DNA of 64,000 nucleotides from Streptomyces sp. WAC 01529 (GCF_003945545.1 NZ_CP029617.1:1747001-1811000); one strand, 5' to 3'; numbered from the stretch's first letter, positions 1-8,820 are shown. Numbers and translations are program-made. The notes: a model not told the origin generated them from the letters alone.

Positions 1-2
1 CG

Positions 3-734
3 AACGACGCGCAGAAGACCATGGGCATCATCACGCTCGCCCTGGTCACCGGCGGTGTCCTCAACCCCGGCGCGAACCCCCCGATGTGGGTCATCGTCTC
101 GGCCGGTGTCGCCATCGCCCTCGGCACCTACCTCGGCGGCTGGCGCATCATCCGCACGATGGGCAAGGGCCTCACCGACCTCCAGCCGCAGCAGGGCTTC
201 GCCGCCCAGACCAGCGCCGCGACGGTCATCCTGGCCTCCTCGCACCTGGGCTTCTCGCTCTCCACCACCCAGTCCTGCTCCGGCGCCGTGATGGGCGCGG
301 GCCTCGGCCGCAAGGGCGGCGTGGTCCGCTGGTCCACGGCGACCCGCATGTTCGTCGCCTGGGGCCTGACCCTGCCGGCCGCCGGCCTCGTCGGCGCGGG
401 CGCCGAGTTCCTCACCCAGCAGGGCCCCTGGGGCATCGCGGCCACCGCCACGCTCCTGGTCGCCGGCTCGGCCGTCATCTGGACGCTCTCCCGGCGCAAC
501 GCCGTCGACCACACCAACGTCACCGACGACGACGTCCGCCACGACGACGACACCACGGGCGCCGAGCCCGTGGGCGTCGTGACCACCGCGATCGCCGCCG
601 TCCAGCCGCCTCCGGCGGGCCCGCTGGCCTCCGTCGGCGCCTCCGCCGACGAGCCGGTCAGGGCCACCATCGCCGCCCCGACCTCGACCACGACCGGCGC
701 CATGGCGGACCCCGCCCGGCCCGCGACGGTATAA
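3..734 (+). CDS. pit: Inorganic phosphate transporter, Pit family (C-terminal part)
   Basis: The gene enters from the left edge of the window, so its start is missing; 243 residues remain. Low-affinity phosphate/metal-phosphate symporter of the cytoplasmic membrane (PiT family). The first visible codons read NDAQKTMG, the signature of the family, and a second half-repeat follows with the SSHLGFSLSTTQ and GAVMGAG motifs. About five membrane spans are visible (roughly residues 7-20, 27-42, 75-90, 115-140 and 148-165), then a 75-residue polar, Pro/Ala/Thr-rich cytoplasmic tail with a run of Asp and His residues (VTDDDVRHDDD). It is followed after 12 bases by a small membrane protein gene, probably in one transcript. 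From memory this pair corresponds to pitH2 and its neighbour in S. coelicolor. Confidence 0.93.
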   Translation, partial: NDAQKTMGIITLALVTGGVLNPGANPPMWVIVSAGVAIALGTYLGGWRIIRTMGKGLTDLQPQQGFAAQTSAATVILASSHLGFSLSTTQSCSGAVMGAGLGRKGGVVRWSTATRMFVAWGLTLPAAGLVGAGAEFLTQQGPWGIAATATLLVAGSAVIWTLSRRNAVDHTNVTDDDVRHDDDTTGAEPVGVVTTAIAAVQPPPAGPLASVGASADEPVRATIAAPTSTTTGAMADPARPATV

Positions 735-746
735 GGACACATCAGC

Positions 747-977
747 ATGAACATCGACTGGGCAGCTCTCGGCTCCGTCTTCGGAGTCAGCCTCGCCGTG
801 ACGGTGGGTCTCGTGGGCCTCTTCACCCTCGGCATCATCGGTCTCTCCAAGCAGGAGACGGCGTCCGCGTCGGGCGCCGGAACCGGCTCCGTGGCGCTGG
901 CGCGCACCGGCGCGTACGCCTGCTTCGCGCTGTGCGCGGCGGCCGTGACGTACGGGATCTATCTGATCGTCGCCTGA
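747..977 (+). CDS. Small two-span membrane protein downstream of pit
   Basis: 76 residues with two hydrophobic segments (about residues 10-32 and 54-75) joined by a short Ser/Gly/Ala-rich loop. The start is supported by AAGGACAC ahead of ATG and by the tight 12-base spacing to the phosphate transporter. I recognise it only as the small membrane protein that commonly follows pit in Streptomyces; no catalytic motif is visible. It could be an accessory subunit of the transporter, but that is inference from position alone. Confidence 0.8.
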   Translation: MNIDWAALGSVFGVSLAVTVGLVGLFTLGIIGLSKQETASASGAGTGSVALARTGAYACFALCAAAVTYGIYLIVA

Positions 978-1104
978 CGGCACGACATCGTCGCCTGACG
1001 GCAGCGGTTTCCGGTGGGGTGCGGGACGTGGTTTCACGTCCCGCACCCCGCTGTCGTCTGTGGGGCTCCGCACACTCTCCCGCCGCAGGTCAACGGCGAG
1101 TTGA

Positions 1105-1250
1105 CGGGCGTTCGCGGGGCGTGGTGGACTGCCGGGGCCAACTACGGCGGCAGAAGAGGAAGCCGGTGCGAATCCGGCGCGGTCCCGCCACTGTCACCGG
1201 GAAGCCACGACGCTCCCCGGAAGCCAGGAACTCTCGCCGCCGATCACGTC
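1105..1250 (+). promoter_or_regulatory. Cobalamin (adenosylcobalamin) riboswitch
   Basis: The stretch carries the hallmarks of the B12 riboswitch: GAAGCCGGTGCGAATCCGG at about 1158-1176, CCCGCCACTGT at 1184-1194, GGGAAGCC at 1199-1206 and a B12-box-like GCCAGGAACTCTCGCC at 1223-1238. The order and spacing of these blocks fit the family; the outer P1 limits are estimated. It lies upstream of the cob operon that begins with cbiB, so coenzyme B12 would shut that operon down. A 22-codon reading frame lies between it and cbiB. Confidence 0.93.
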
Positions 1251-1289
1251 GAACCAGGGCGCGGACACCCTGAGTGAGGACAGATCGCC

Positions 1290-1358
1290 ATGCGCGGCCG
1301 CCCGTTGCCGGACCAGTTCCCGAGCCTCAGCGCTCCTCTCCGCACAACGACGGGCTGA
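1290..1358 (+). CDS. Possible 22-residue leader peptide between riboswitch and cbiB
   Basis: An ATG at 1290 preceded nine bases upstream by GAGGA opens a 22-codon frame (MRGRPLPDQF...) that ends in TGA at 1356-1358, four bases before the cbiB ATG at 1363. cbiB itself has only a weak ribosome site, so the short frame may bring ribosomes to cbiB by translational coupling and may be what the riboswitch exposes or hides. The peptide has no recognisable family. It could equally be a chance frame. Confidence 0.35.
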   Translation: MRGRPLPDQFPSLSAPLRTTTG

Positions 1359-1362
1359 GCCC

Positions 1363-2334
1363 ATGAGTGCCGATCGCGACTTCGCGTACGGCGCCGCCGC
1401 CGGACTCCTCGGTGACCTGCTGCTCGGCGATCCCCGCCGGGGCCACCCGGTCGCCGCGTTCGGGCGTGCGGCGGGTGCCGTCGAACGGAAGCTGTGGCGG
1501 GACCACCGCGGGTGGGGCGCCCTGCACGCCGTCGTCTGCGCCGGGGGCGCCGCGGGCGCCGCCGCGCTCGCCGCCCGGCTGGCACGCCGCTCCCCCGCCG
1601 CGTCCGTCGCGCTGACCGCCGCCGCGACCTGGGCCGTGGTCGGCGGGACCTCGCTCGGCCGGGAGGCGCGGGCCATCGGCGGCGCGCTTGCCGCCGGTGA
1701 CATCGAGGTGGCCCGTGAGCGGCTGCCGCACCTGTGCGGACGCGATCCGCAGGCGCTGGACGCCGACGGCATCGCGCGCGCCGTCGTCGAGTCCGTCGCC
1801 GAGAACACCTCCGACGCGGTGGTCGGGGCGCTGGTGTGGGGCGCCGTCGGCGGGGTGCCGGGGCTCGTCGCGTTCCGTGCCGTGAACACCCTCGACGCCA
1901 TGGTCGGCCACAAGTCACCCAGGTACCGCCGCTACGGCTGGGCCTCCGCCCGGCTCGACGACGTCCTCGGGTGGCCGGGGGCGCGGCTCACCGCCGGGCT
2001 CGCGGCGCTGGCCGGGGACTCCCCCTCAGGGGCGGTACGGGCATGGCGCGCGGACGCCGCACAGCACCCCAGCCCCAACGCCGGTCCCGTCGAGGCCTCC
2101 TTCGCGGGAGCGCTCGGCGTGCGGCTCGGCGGGACCCTCTCGTACGGCGGACGGGTCGAGCACCGGCCGGTCCTGAACGGGGACGGGCGGGACGTGCGCG
2201 TGGCCGACATCGAGCGGGCGGTGCGGCTCTCCCGACGGGTGAGCTGGCTGGCGCTGGGAGCCGCGGTGGCGGCCCGCCAGGTGCTGCGCTCGGCGAAGAC
2301 CTCACGGTCGGCGAAGTCAGGGAGAGACTCATGA
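1363..2334 (+). CDS. cobD: Adenosylcobinamide-phosphate synthase (CbiB/CobD)
   Basis: 323 residues, normal length for CbiB. An integral membrane enzyme that joins an aminopropanol (phosphate) arm to adenosylcobyric acid, giving adenosylcobinamide (phosphate). The N-terminus [17 protein letters not shown] plus the HPVAAFG stretch is the family signature, and the central [14 protein letters not shown] and [13 protein letters not shown] motifs are present (about residues 145-185). Several hydrophobic segments agree with a membrane location. First enzyme gene after the B12 riboswitch; its TGA overlaps the ATG of cobQ, so the two are coupled. Confidence 0.95.
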   Translation: MSADRDFAYGAAAGLLGDLLLGDPRRGHPVAAFGRAAGAVERKLWRDHRGWGALHAVVCAGGAAGAAALAARLARRSPAASVALTAAATWAVVGGTSLGREARAIGGALAAGDIEVARERLPHLCGRDPQALDADGIARAVVESVAENTSDAVVGALVWGAVGGVPGLVAFRAVNTLDAMVGHKSPRYRRYGWASARLDDVLGWPGARLTAGLAALAGDSPSGAVRAWRADAAQHPSPNAGPVEASFAGALGVRLGGTLSYGGRVEHRPVLNGDGRDVRVADIERAVRLSRRVSWLALGAAVAARQVLRSAKTSRSAKSGRDS

Positions 2335-3839
2335 GTGGCGGACTGCTGGTCGCCGGGACCACCTCGGACGCCGGGAAGAGTGTCGTCACCGCCGGGATCT
2401 GCCGGTGGCTGACCCGCAAGGGCGTGGCCGTCGCGCCGTTCAAGGCGCAGAACATGTCCCTCAACTCGTTCGTCACCCGCGAGGGGGCCGAGATCGGACG
2501 GGCGCAGGCCATGCAGGCGCAGGCCGCCCGTGTCGAGCCGAGCGCCCTGATGAACCCCGTACTGCTCAAGCCGGGCAGCGACCGCTCCAGTCAGGTCGTG
2601 CTCATGGGCAAGCCGGTGGGCGAGATGAGTGCGCGCGGCTACCACGGGGGGCGTCAGGCCGCGCTGCTCGACACCGTCGTGGGATGCCTTGAGGAGTTGC
2701 GGGGCAGCTATGACGCCGTGATCTGTGAAGGGGCGGGCAGTCCCGCCGAGATCAATCTGCGGCGCACCGACATCGTGAACATGGGGATCGCGCGCGCCGC
2801 CCGCTTCCCCGTCCTGGTGGTCGGTGACATCGACCGGGGCGGGGTCTTCGCGTCCTTCTTCGGGACGACGGCGCTGCTGAGCGCGGCCGACCAGGAGCTG
2901 GTCGCCGGGTATCTCGTCAACAAGTTCCGGGGCGATGTCTCGCTCCTCGAACCCGGCCTCGACATGCTGCACGGACTCACCGGGCGGCGCACGTTCGGTG
3001 TGCTGCCGTTCCGGCACGGGCTCGGCATCGACGAGGAGGACGGTCTGCGGGTCTCCCTGCGGGGTGCCGTGCGGGAGTCCGTGGTGGCGCCGCCGGTCGG
3101 CGAGGACGTGCTGCGGGTCGCGGTCTGCGCGGTGCCGCTGATGTCCAACTTCACGGACGTGGACGCGCTCGCCGCCGAGCCGGGGGTCGTCGTGCGGTTC
3201 GTGGACCGCGCCGAGGAACTCGTCGACGCCGACCTCGTGGTCGTACCGGGCACGCGCGGGACCGTGCGGGCCCTTGAGTGGCTGCGCGAGCGCGGCCTCG
3301 CGGACGCCCTGGCGCGCCGCGCCGCCGAGGGGCGGCCGGTGCTCGGGATCTGCGGTGGCTTCCAGCTCCTCGGCGAGCACATCGAGGACGAGGTCGAGTC
3401 GCGCGCGGGCTCGGTGGACGGGCTCGGGCTGCTGCCGGTGCGGGTGCGGTTCGCCCGCGAGAAGACCCTGGCGAGACCGGTGGGCGAGGCCCTCGGCGAG
3501 CGGGTCGAGGGGTACGAGATCCATCATGGCGTCGCCGACGTCAGGGGCGGGGAGCCCTTCCTCGACGGCTGCCGGGTCGGCGAGGTGTGGGGCACGCACT
3601 GGCACGGGTCGCTGGAGAGCGACGCGTTCCGGCGCCGGTTCCTCACCGAGGTGGCGCGTGCGGCGGGGCGCCGTTTCGTGCCCGCGCCCGACACCTGCTT
3701 CGGCGCGCTGCGCGAGGAACAGCTCGACCTGCTCGGCGACCTGATCGAAGAACACGCGGACACGGACGCGCTGCTTGGCCTGATCGAGAACGGGGCGCCG
3801 GCCGGGCTGCCGTTCATCGCGCCCGGAGCGCCGTCGTGA
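2331..3839 (+). CDS. cobQ: Cobyric acid synthase (CobQ/CbiP)
   Basis: 502 residues. Glutamine- and ATP-dependent amidation of the b, d, e and g side chains of adenosylcobyrinic a,c-diamide, in the cytoplasm. The N-terminal half is a dethiobiotin-synthetase-like P-loop domain ([15 protein letters not shown], then [14 protein letters not shown] and [13 protein letters not shown]). The C-terminal half is a class I glutamine amidotransferase with the nucleophile Cys341 in [10 protein letters not shown] and a conserved EGYEIHHG near residue 400. The start at 2331 is fixed by the ATGA overlap with cobD and by the family N-terminus; an upstream extension in the same frame runs through cobD and is not real. 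Confidence 0.96.
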   Translation: MSGGLLVAGTTSDAGKSVVTAGICRWLTRKGVAVAPFKAQNMSLNSFVTREGAEIGRAQAMQAQAARVEPSALMNPVLLKPGSDRSSQVVLMGKPVGEMSARGYHGGRQAALLDTVVGCLEELRGSYDAVICEGAGSPAEINLRRTDIVNMGIARAARFPVLVVGDIDRGGVFASFFGTTALLSAADQELVAGYLVNKFRGDVSLLEPGLDMLHGLTGRRTFGVLPFRHGLGIDEEDGLRVSLRGAVRESVVAPPVGEDVLRVAVCAVPLMSNFTDVDALAAEPGVVVRFVDRAEELVDADLVVVPGTRGTVRALEWLRERGLADALARRAAEGRPVLGICGGFQLLGEHIEDEVESRAGSVDGLGLLPVRVRFAREKTLARPVGEALGERVEGYEIHHGVADVRGGEPFLDGCRVGEVWGTHWHGSLESDAFRRRFLTEVARAAGRRFVPAPDTCFGALREEQLDLLGDLIEEHADTDALLGLIENGAPAGLPFIAPGAPS

Positions 3840-3916
3840 GCGCCCTCGTGGGCGCCGTACTCGCGGGCGCTCTCGTGAGCGCCGCACCGCACCACCGCTT
3901 CAAGGAGGCTCTGTGA
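3836..3916 (+). CDS. Possible 26-residue peptide between cobQ and the chelatase gene
   Basis: The 73-base gap between cobQ and the next gene is exactly filled by a frame that starts with GTG overlapping the cobQ stop (GTGA at 3836-3839) and ends with TGA overlapping the GTG start of the chelatase gene (GTGA at 3913-3916). The peptide is hydrophobic at its start ([17 protein letters not shown]) and ends with a charged tail. The DNA is an imperfect run of an AGCGCCCTCGTG-like unit, so it could be a slippage product that only serves to couple translation. No ribosome site of its own is visible, and I know no family for it. Confidence 0.35.
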   Translation: MSALVGAVLAGALVSAAPHHRFKEAL

Positions 3917-5973
3917 GTACCCCGTACCCGTTCACCGCTCTCGTCGGGCAGGACGACCTGCGGCTCGCGCTCTTGCTGAACGCCGTCTCGCCCGCCGTCG
4001 GCGGCGTACTCGTACGGGGTGAGAAGGGCACCGCCAAGTCCACCGCCGTACGCGCCCTCTCGGCGCTGCTGCCCGAGGTGCCTGTCGTCGCCGGGTGCCG
4101 CTTCTCGTGCGACCCCGCCGCGCCTGACCCGAAGTGCCCCGACGGTCCGCACGAGGCGGGCGGCGGCACGGCGCGGCCCGCGCGGATGGTGGAGCTGCCG
4201 GTCGGCGCGTCCGAGGACCGCCTCGTCGGCGCCCTCGACATCGAGCGGGCGCTCGCGGAGGGCGTCAAGGCCTTCGAGCCCGGACTGCTCGCCGACGCGC
4301 ACCGGGGCATCCTCTACGTCGACGAGGTCAACCTCCTCCACGACCACCTGGTCGACCTCCTCCTGGACGCCGCCGCGATGGGCGCCTCGTACGTCGAGCG
4401 CGAGGGCGTGTCCGTGCGGCACGCCGCCCGCTTCCTGCTCGTCGGCACGATGAACCCCGAAGAGGGCGAGCTGCGGCCGCAGTTGCTCGACCGGTTCGGC
4501 CTCACCGTCGAGGTGGCGGCGTCCCGCGAGACGGACCAGCGCGTCGAGGTCGTGCGGCGGCGGCTGGCGTACGACGACGACCCCGAGGGGTTCGCCGAGC
4601 GCTGGGCCGAGGACGAGACCGCGCTGCGGGAGCGGGTCGTGGCGGCCCGCGCGCTCCTGCCCCAAGTCACCCTCGGCGACGGGGCGTTGCGGCAGATCGC
4701 GGCGACCTGCGCGGCCTTCGAGGTCGACGGGATGCGCGCGGACATCGTGATGGCGCGCACGGCGACGGCGCTGGCCGCCTGGGCGGGGCGTACGGACGTG
4801 GAGAGCGAGGACGTGCGGCAGGCCGCGCTGCTCGCGCTGCCGCACCGCAGGCGCCGCAACCCCTTCGACGCGCCGGGACTCGACGAGGACAAGCTCGACG
4901 AGACGCTGGAGGAGGCACGGGAAAACGAGGCGCCCGAGCCGCCTGAGGACGATCCCGACGGGGGCGGCCCCGACGGGAGTGGTCCCGGTGACGGTGGCGG
5001 GCAGCCCCCGGAGGGCGGCGGCCCCGACGCCCCGGAACTCCCCTCCCAGCAGCAGGGCCCCGACTCCGACGAGGCACCGGCGGCCCCTCAGGAACCGGCC
5101 CCGACCGCCGGCCCCGGAGCCGGCGAGCAGCAGCCCGTACGCGCCGCCGAGCCCTTCCGCACGAAGATGCTGAGCGTGCCCGGCATCGGCGAGGGCGCGG
5201 CGGGGCGGCGCTCCCGCGCCCGTACCGAGCACGGCCGTACGACGGGTTCGCGGCGGCCGAAGGGCACGCTGACCAAGCTGCACCTGGCGGCGACGGTGCA
5301 GGCGGCCGCGCCGCACCAGAAGGCCAGGGGCCGTTCCGGTACCGGCCTTGTCGTACGCCGTGACGATCTGCGGCAGGCGACGCGGGAGGGCCGCGAGGGC
5401 AACCTCGTGCTCTTCGTCGTGGACGCCTCCGGGTCGATGGCGGCGCGGCAGCGGATGAGCGCCGTCAAGGGCGCCGTGCTCTCCCTCCTCCTCGACGCCT
5501 ACCAGCGGCGCGACAAGGTGGGGCTCGTGACGTTCCGGGGCAAGGACGCCGAGGTCGCGCTGCCGCCGACGTCGTCGGTGGACGCGGCGGCGGCCCGGCT
5601 GGAATCGCTGCCGACGGGCGGGCGCACCCCGCTGGCGGCGGGCCTGCTGAAGGCGCACGACGTGCTGCGCGTCGAGCGGCTGCGGGACGCGGCGCGGCGG
5701 CCGCTGGTGGTCGTGGTGACGGACGGGCGCGCCACGGGCGGCGTGGAGCCGGTGGCGCAGGCGGGGCGCGCGGCGCGGCTGTTCGCCGCCGAGGGTGTCG
5801 CCTCGGTGGTCGTGGACTGCGAGTCGGGTTACGTACGGCTGGGTCTGGCCGGGCAGTTGGCGGGCGAGCTCGGCGGGACGGCCGTGACGCTGGACGAGCT
5901 GCGGGCGGATTCGATCGCCGGTCTCGTCAAGAACGTACAGGGAATGAACTCGCCTTCCAGGAGGGCCGCTTAA
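3913..5973 (+). CDS. Putative cobaltochelatase subunit, ChlI/ChlD-type AAA+ and VWA fusion
   Basis: 686 residues. The motor/adaptor part of a class I metal chelatase, expected to use ATP to help a CobN-type large subunit insert cobalt into the corrin ring. Domains: AAA+ ATPase at about 1-330 with Walker A GEKGTAKST (residues 36-44) and Walker B ILYVDEVNLL; an acidic Pro/Gly/Asp linker at about 330-420; a von Willebrand A domain at about 490-680 with MIDAS residues DASGS (Asp504, Ser506, Ser508). GTG start preceded by AAGGAGG. Its stop overlaps the cobO start by one base. The expected large subunit gene cobN is not in this window; from memory it sits beside these genes in S. coelicolor. Confidence 0.9.
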   Translation: MSTPYPFTALVGQDDLRLALLLNAVSPAVGGVLVRGEKGTAKSTAVRALSALLPEVPVVAGCRFSCDPAAPDPKCPDGPHEAGGGTARPARMVELPVGASEDRLVGALDIERALAEGVKAFEPGLLADAHRGILYVDEVNLLHDHLVDLLLDAAAMGASYVEREGVSVRHAARFLLVGTMNPEEGELRPQLLDRFGLTVEVAASRETDQRVEVVRRRLAYDDDPEGFAERWAEDETALRERVVAARALLPQVTLGDGALRQIAATCAAFEVDGMRADIVMARTATALAAWAGRTDVESEDVRQAALLALPHRRRRNPFDAPGLDEDKLDETLEEARENEAPEPPEDDPDGGGPDGSGPGDGGGQPPEGGGPDAPELPSQQQGPDSDEAPAAPQEPAPTAGPGAGEQQPVRAAEPFRTKMLSVPGIGEGAAGRRSRARTEHGRTTGSRRPKGTLTKLHLAATVQAAAPHQKARGRSGTGLVVRRDDLRQATREGREGNLVLFVVDASGSMAARQRMSAVKGAVLSLLLDAYQRRDKVGLVTFRGKDAEVALPPTSSVDAAAARLESLPTGGRTPLAAGLLKAHDVLRVERLRDAARRPLVVVVTDGRATGGVEPVAQAGRAARLFAAEGVASVVVDCESGYVRLGLAGQLAGELGGTAVTLDELRADSIAGLVKNVQGMNSPSRRAA

Positions 5974-6581
5974 TGCCGCAGGGACAGCCGAGCGTCGTGC
6001 CGGACGACGGACTCACGACGCGCCAGCGCCGCAACCGCCCGCTCGTCTTCGTCCACACGGGCGTCGGCAAGGGCAAGTCGACCGCCGCGTTCGGACTCGC
6101 GCTGCGGGCCTGGAATCAGGGGTGGCCGATCGGTGTCTTCCAGTTCGTGAAGTCGGCGAAGTGGAAGGTCGGCGAGGAGAACGCGCTGAAGGTGCTCGGC
6201 GCCTCCGGTGAGGGCGGGAGCGTCGCCTGGCACAAGATGGGCGAGGGCTGGTCGTGGATCCAGCGCGCCCCCGCCGAGGGCGAGCTGACCAACGAGGACA
6301 AGGCCCGCGAGGGCTGGGAGCAGGTCAAGCGGGACCTCGCCGAGGAGACGTACAAGCTGTACGTCCTCGATGAGTTCGCCTATCCGATGCACTGGGGCTG
6401 GATCGACACGGACGAGGTCGTGGAGGTGCTGCGCGACCGGCCCGGCACGCAGCATGTCGTCATCACCGGGCGCAACGCCCCGCAGAAGCTGATCGACTTC
6501 GCGGATCTCGTCACCGACATGTCGAAGGTCAAGCACCCGATGGACGCCGGGCAGAAGGGGCAGAGGGGCATCGAGTGGTAG
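5973..6581 (+). CDS. cobO: Cob(I)yrinic acid a,c-diamide adenosyltransferase (CobO)
   Basis: 202 residues, standard for CobO/BtuR. Transfers the adenosyl group of ATP to the cobalt of cob(I)yrinic acid a,c-diamide in the cytoplasm. P-loop GVGKGKST at about residues 30-37, then GVFQFVKSAKW and WHKMGEGWSW, and the C-terminal LDEFAYPMHWGW and VITGRNAP blocks typical of the family. TAATG overlap with the chelatase gene upstream and a seven-base overlap with cobB downstream place it inside the same translationally coupled operon. Confidence 0.96.
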   Translation: MPQGQPSVVPDDGLTTRQRRNRPLVFVHTGVGKGKSTAAFGLALRAWNQGWPIGVFQFVKSAKWKVGEENALKVLGASGEGGSVAWHKMGEGWSWIQRAPAEGELTNEDKAREGWEQVKRDLAEETYKLYVLDEFAYPMHWGWIDTDEVVEVLRDRPGTQHVVITGRNAPQKLIDFADLVTDMSKVKHPMDAGQKGQRGIEW

Positions 6582-7981
6582 CTCGTCTCGTCATCGCGGC
6601 GCCGTCGTCGGGCAGCGGCAAGACGACCGTCGCGACGGGCCTGATGGCCGCCTTCGCGGCGGCCGGGCTCGCCGTCTCCCCGCACAAGGTCGGGCCGGAC
6701 TACATCGACCCCGGCTACCACGCGCTGGCGACCGGCCGCCCCGGCCGCAACCTCGACGCGTATCTGTGCGGCCCCGAGCTGATAGAGCCGCTGTTCGCGC
6801 ACGGCTCCGCCGGGTGCGATCTCGCCGTGATCGAGGGCGTGATGGGGATGTACGACGGGGCCGCGGGCCAGGGCGAACTAGCATCCACGGCGCATGTCGC
6901 CAAGTTGTTGCGGGCGCCGGTGGTGCTGGTCGTCGACGCGTCGTCGCAGTCGCGTTCGGTGGCGGCGCTGGTGCACGGCTTCGCCTCGTGGGACCCGGAG
7001 GTGCGGGTCGCGGGCGTCATCCTCAACAAGGTCGGCTCGGATCGGCACGAGGCGCTTCTGCGGGAGGCGTTGGAGGAGTCCGGGGTGCCGGTGCTCGGGG
7101 CGTTGCGCCGCGCGCCTCAAGTGCGGGCTCCCTCGCGGCATTTGGGGCTGGTGCCGGTCGCCGAGCGGCGGGCGGAGGCGGTGGAGTCCGTGGCGGCGCT
7201 CGCCTCGCAGGTGCGGGAGGGGTGTGACCTGGGCGCCCTGCTGGCACTGGCACGCAGCGCGCCGTCCCTGCGGGGGGCGGCGTGGGACCCCGCGTCGGGG
7301 CTCGGGTCATCACCGGCTTCGCCGGGTTCGTCCTCAAACGCCGGACGGGCTGGATTCTCCCCGGCCGGGCCCGGGAGGCGGCGACCCGTTGTCGCCGTCG
7401 CCGGTGGGGCCGCCTTCACGTTCTCGTATGCCGAGCACGCCGAACTGCTGGCCGCCGCCGGGGCCGAGGTCGTACCGTTCGACCCGCTCCACGACGAGGA
7501 GCTGCCGGAGGGGACCGCCGGGCTGGTCATCGGGGGCGGGTTCCCCGAGGTGTACGCGCCCGAGCTGTCCGCCAACGAGCCGCTGCGCAAGGCCGTGGCG
7601 CAGCTCGCGGAGTCCGGGGCGCCCGTCGCCGCCGAGTGCGCGGGGCTGCTGTATCTGGCCCGGGAGCTGGACGGGAAGCCGATGTGCGGGGTCCTCGACG
7701 CGCAGGCGCGCATGTCGCAGCGGCTGACGCTGGGCTACCGCGAGGCGGTCGCCGTCTCGGACAGTGTGCTCGCGGCGGCGGGGACGCGGATGCGGGGCCA
7801 CGAGTTCCACCGCACGGTCGTCGAGCCCGGCGCCGGGGCGGCCGCCGCGTGGGGCCTGCACGCCCCCGAGCGGCGCGTCGAAGGCTTCGTGCAGGGGAAC
7901 GTCCACGCCAGCTATCTGCACACGCACTGGGCCGCGCGGCCGGACGTGGCACGCCGCTTCGTCGACCGGTGTACGCCGTGA
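6575..7981 (+). CDS. cobB: Cobyrinic acid a,c-diamide synthase (CobB/CbiA)
   Basis: 468 residues. ATP- and glutamine-dependent amidation of the a and c acetate groups of (hydrogeno)cobyrinic acid. N-terminal P-loop domain begins APSSGSGKTTVATGLM and has VGPDYIDPGYH; the C-terminal amidotransferase domain has Cys355 in ECAGLLYL and the downstream GHEFHRTVV. GTG start at 6575 overlaps the cobO stop. Odd point: the linker between the two domains (about residues 239-268, DNA 7290-7380) is a Ser/Pro/Gly-rich insertion whose DNA looks like an interspersed Streptomyces repeat. The frame stays open, so the gene is probably functional. Last gene of the forward cob operon. Confidence 0.95.
   Translation: MVARLVIAAPSSGSGKTTVATGLMAAFAAAGLAVSPHKVGPDYIDPGYHALATGRPGRNLDAYLCGPELIEPLFAHGSAGCDLAVIEGVMGMYDGAAGQGELASTAHVAKLLRAPVVLVVDASSQSRSVAALVHGFASWDPEVRVAGVILNKVGSDRHEALLREALEESGVPVLGALRRAPQVRAPSRHLGLVPVAERRAEAVESVAALASQVREGCDLGALLALARSAPSLRGAAWDPASGLGSSPASPGSSSNAGRAGFSPAGPGRRRPVVAVAGGAAFTFSYAEHAELLAAAGAEVVPFDPLHDEELPEGTAGLVIGGGFPEVYAPELSANEPLRKAVAQLAESGAPVAAECAGLLYLARELDGKPMCGVLDAQARMSQRLTLGYREAVAVSDSVLAAAGTRMRGHEFHRTVVEPGAGAAAAWGLHAPERRVEGFVQGNVHASYLHTHWAARPDVARRFVDRCTP
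7320..7356 (+). repeat. Interspersed Streptomyces-type repeat inside the cobB linker
   Basis: The core GTCCTCAAACGCCGGACGGG (about 7329-7348) resembles a sequence I remember as recurring in intergenic regions of many Streptomyces genomes, read on the other strand as CCCGTCCGGCGTTTGAGGAC. Here it is translated as part of cobB. It is the only copy I noticed in the window. No transposase or target duplication is visible. Confidence 0.5.
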
Positions 7982-8007
7982 CCGCCCGGGGCGGCTCGCG
8001 CCGCCGC

Positions 8008-8739
8008 TCATTCGGCGACGCCCACCACCGCCCAGATGAACGCCACGCCCGCCACCGTGCACAGCAGCGTCGAGCGGGCGGGGTGGTCGTGGTGTGCCTC
8101 GGGCAGGATCTCGGCGGCCGCGAGGTACAGCAGCGCGCCGCCGAAGAAGCCGAGGTAGCCGCCGAGCAGGCCCTCCGGGATGGTGAGGAGCAGCGTCGAC
8201 GCGGCGCCCACCACCGGGGCGACCGCGTCCGCGAAGAGCATCGCGAGGGCCTTGCGGCGGGCGTTCCCGTACAGACTGGTGAGCGTGTACGTGTTGAAGC
8301 CGTCCGCGAAGTCATGGGCGATGACCGCGAGCGCCACGGCCACGCCCATGCCGCCGCCCACCTGGAAGGCGGCGCCGATCGCGACGCCGTCCATGACGCT
8401 GTGCCCGACCATCGCCGCGGCCGCCGTGAGGCCCACCTGGGGGACCCGGCCGTTCCCGTGCCCGGCGGCGCCGTGCGCGGCCTGCCGGACCGCGAGGAGG
8501 CGTTCCACCAGATGGGCGACGAGGAAACCGGCGACGAACAGGAGCAGCGCCGCCGGTACCCCGAAGACCGGCTCACCGGCGGCGTCCAGCGCCTCGGGCA
8601 GCAGGTCGAGGCCGACCACGCCGAGCATCAGGCCGCCCGCGAGCCCCAGCACGAGGTGGCGCCGGTCGGTGACCCGCTGGGCCGTCCAGCCGCCCACCAG
8701 GGTCATGAGGAAGGCGCCGAGCGCCACGAACACCGCCAT
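8008..8739 (-). CDS. ZIP-family divalent metal transporter
   Basis: 243 residues with about eight membrane segments. ZIP proteins move zinc, iron, manganese or cobalt into the cytoplasm. The two metal-binding helices are recognisable: AMVGHSVMDGVAIG (HxxxDG) and AVIAHDFADGFNTY (the usual HNxPEG changed to HDFADG), and a His-rich stretch (AEILPEAHHDHP) lies near the C-terminus. It sits on the opposite strand between cobB and cobC, so it may feed cobalt to the pathway, but substrate is inferred only from position. Divergent from cobC with an 81-base gap; no second riboswitch is visible there. Confidence 0.85.
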   Translation of the reverse strand: MAVFVALGAFLMTLVGGWTAQRVTDRRHLVLGLAGGLMLGVVGLDLLPEALDAAGEPVFGVPAALLLFVAGFLVAHLVERLLAVRQAAHGAAGHGNGRVPQVGLTAAAAMVGHSVMDGVAIGAAFQVGGGMGVAVALAVIAHDFADGFNTYTLTSLYGNARRKALAMLFADAVAPVVGAASTLLLTIPEGLLGGYLGFFGGALLYLAAAEILPEAHHDHPARSTLLCTVAGVAFIWAVVGVAE

Positions 8740-8820
8740 GGGCCCTTGCTAGCCGATTGACCCCGCTTCGCGCACATCCCTCACCCCGTGTCCCCTCACC
8801 TCCTAGGAAAGGACCCCTCC

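Noticed and set aside
1734..3839. CbiB-CobQ fusion protein
   Set aside because: The upstream part is just an open shadow frame over cobD; the ATGA overlap and the CobQ N-terminus fix the start at 2331.
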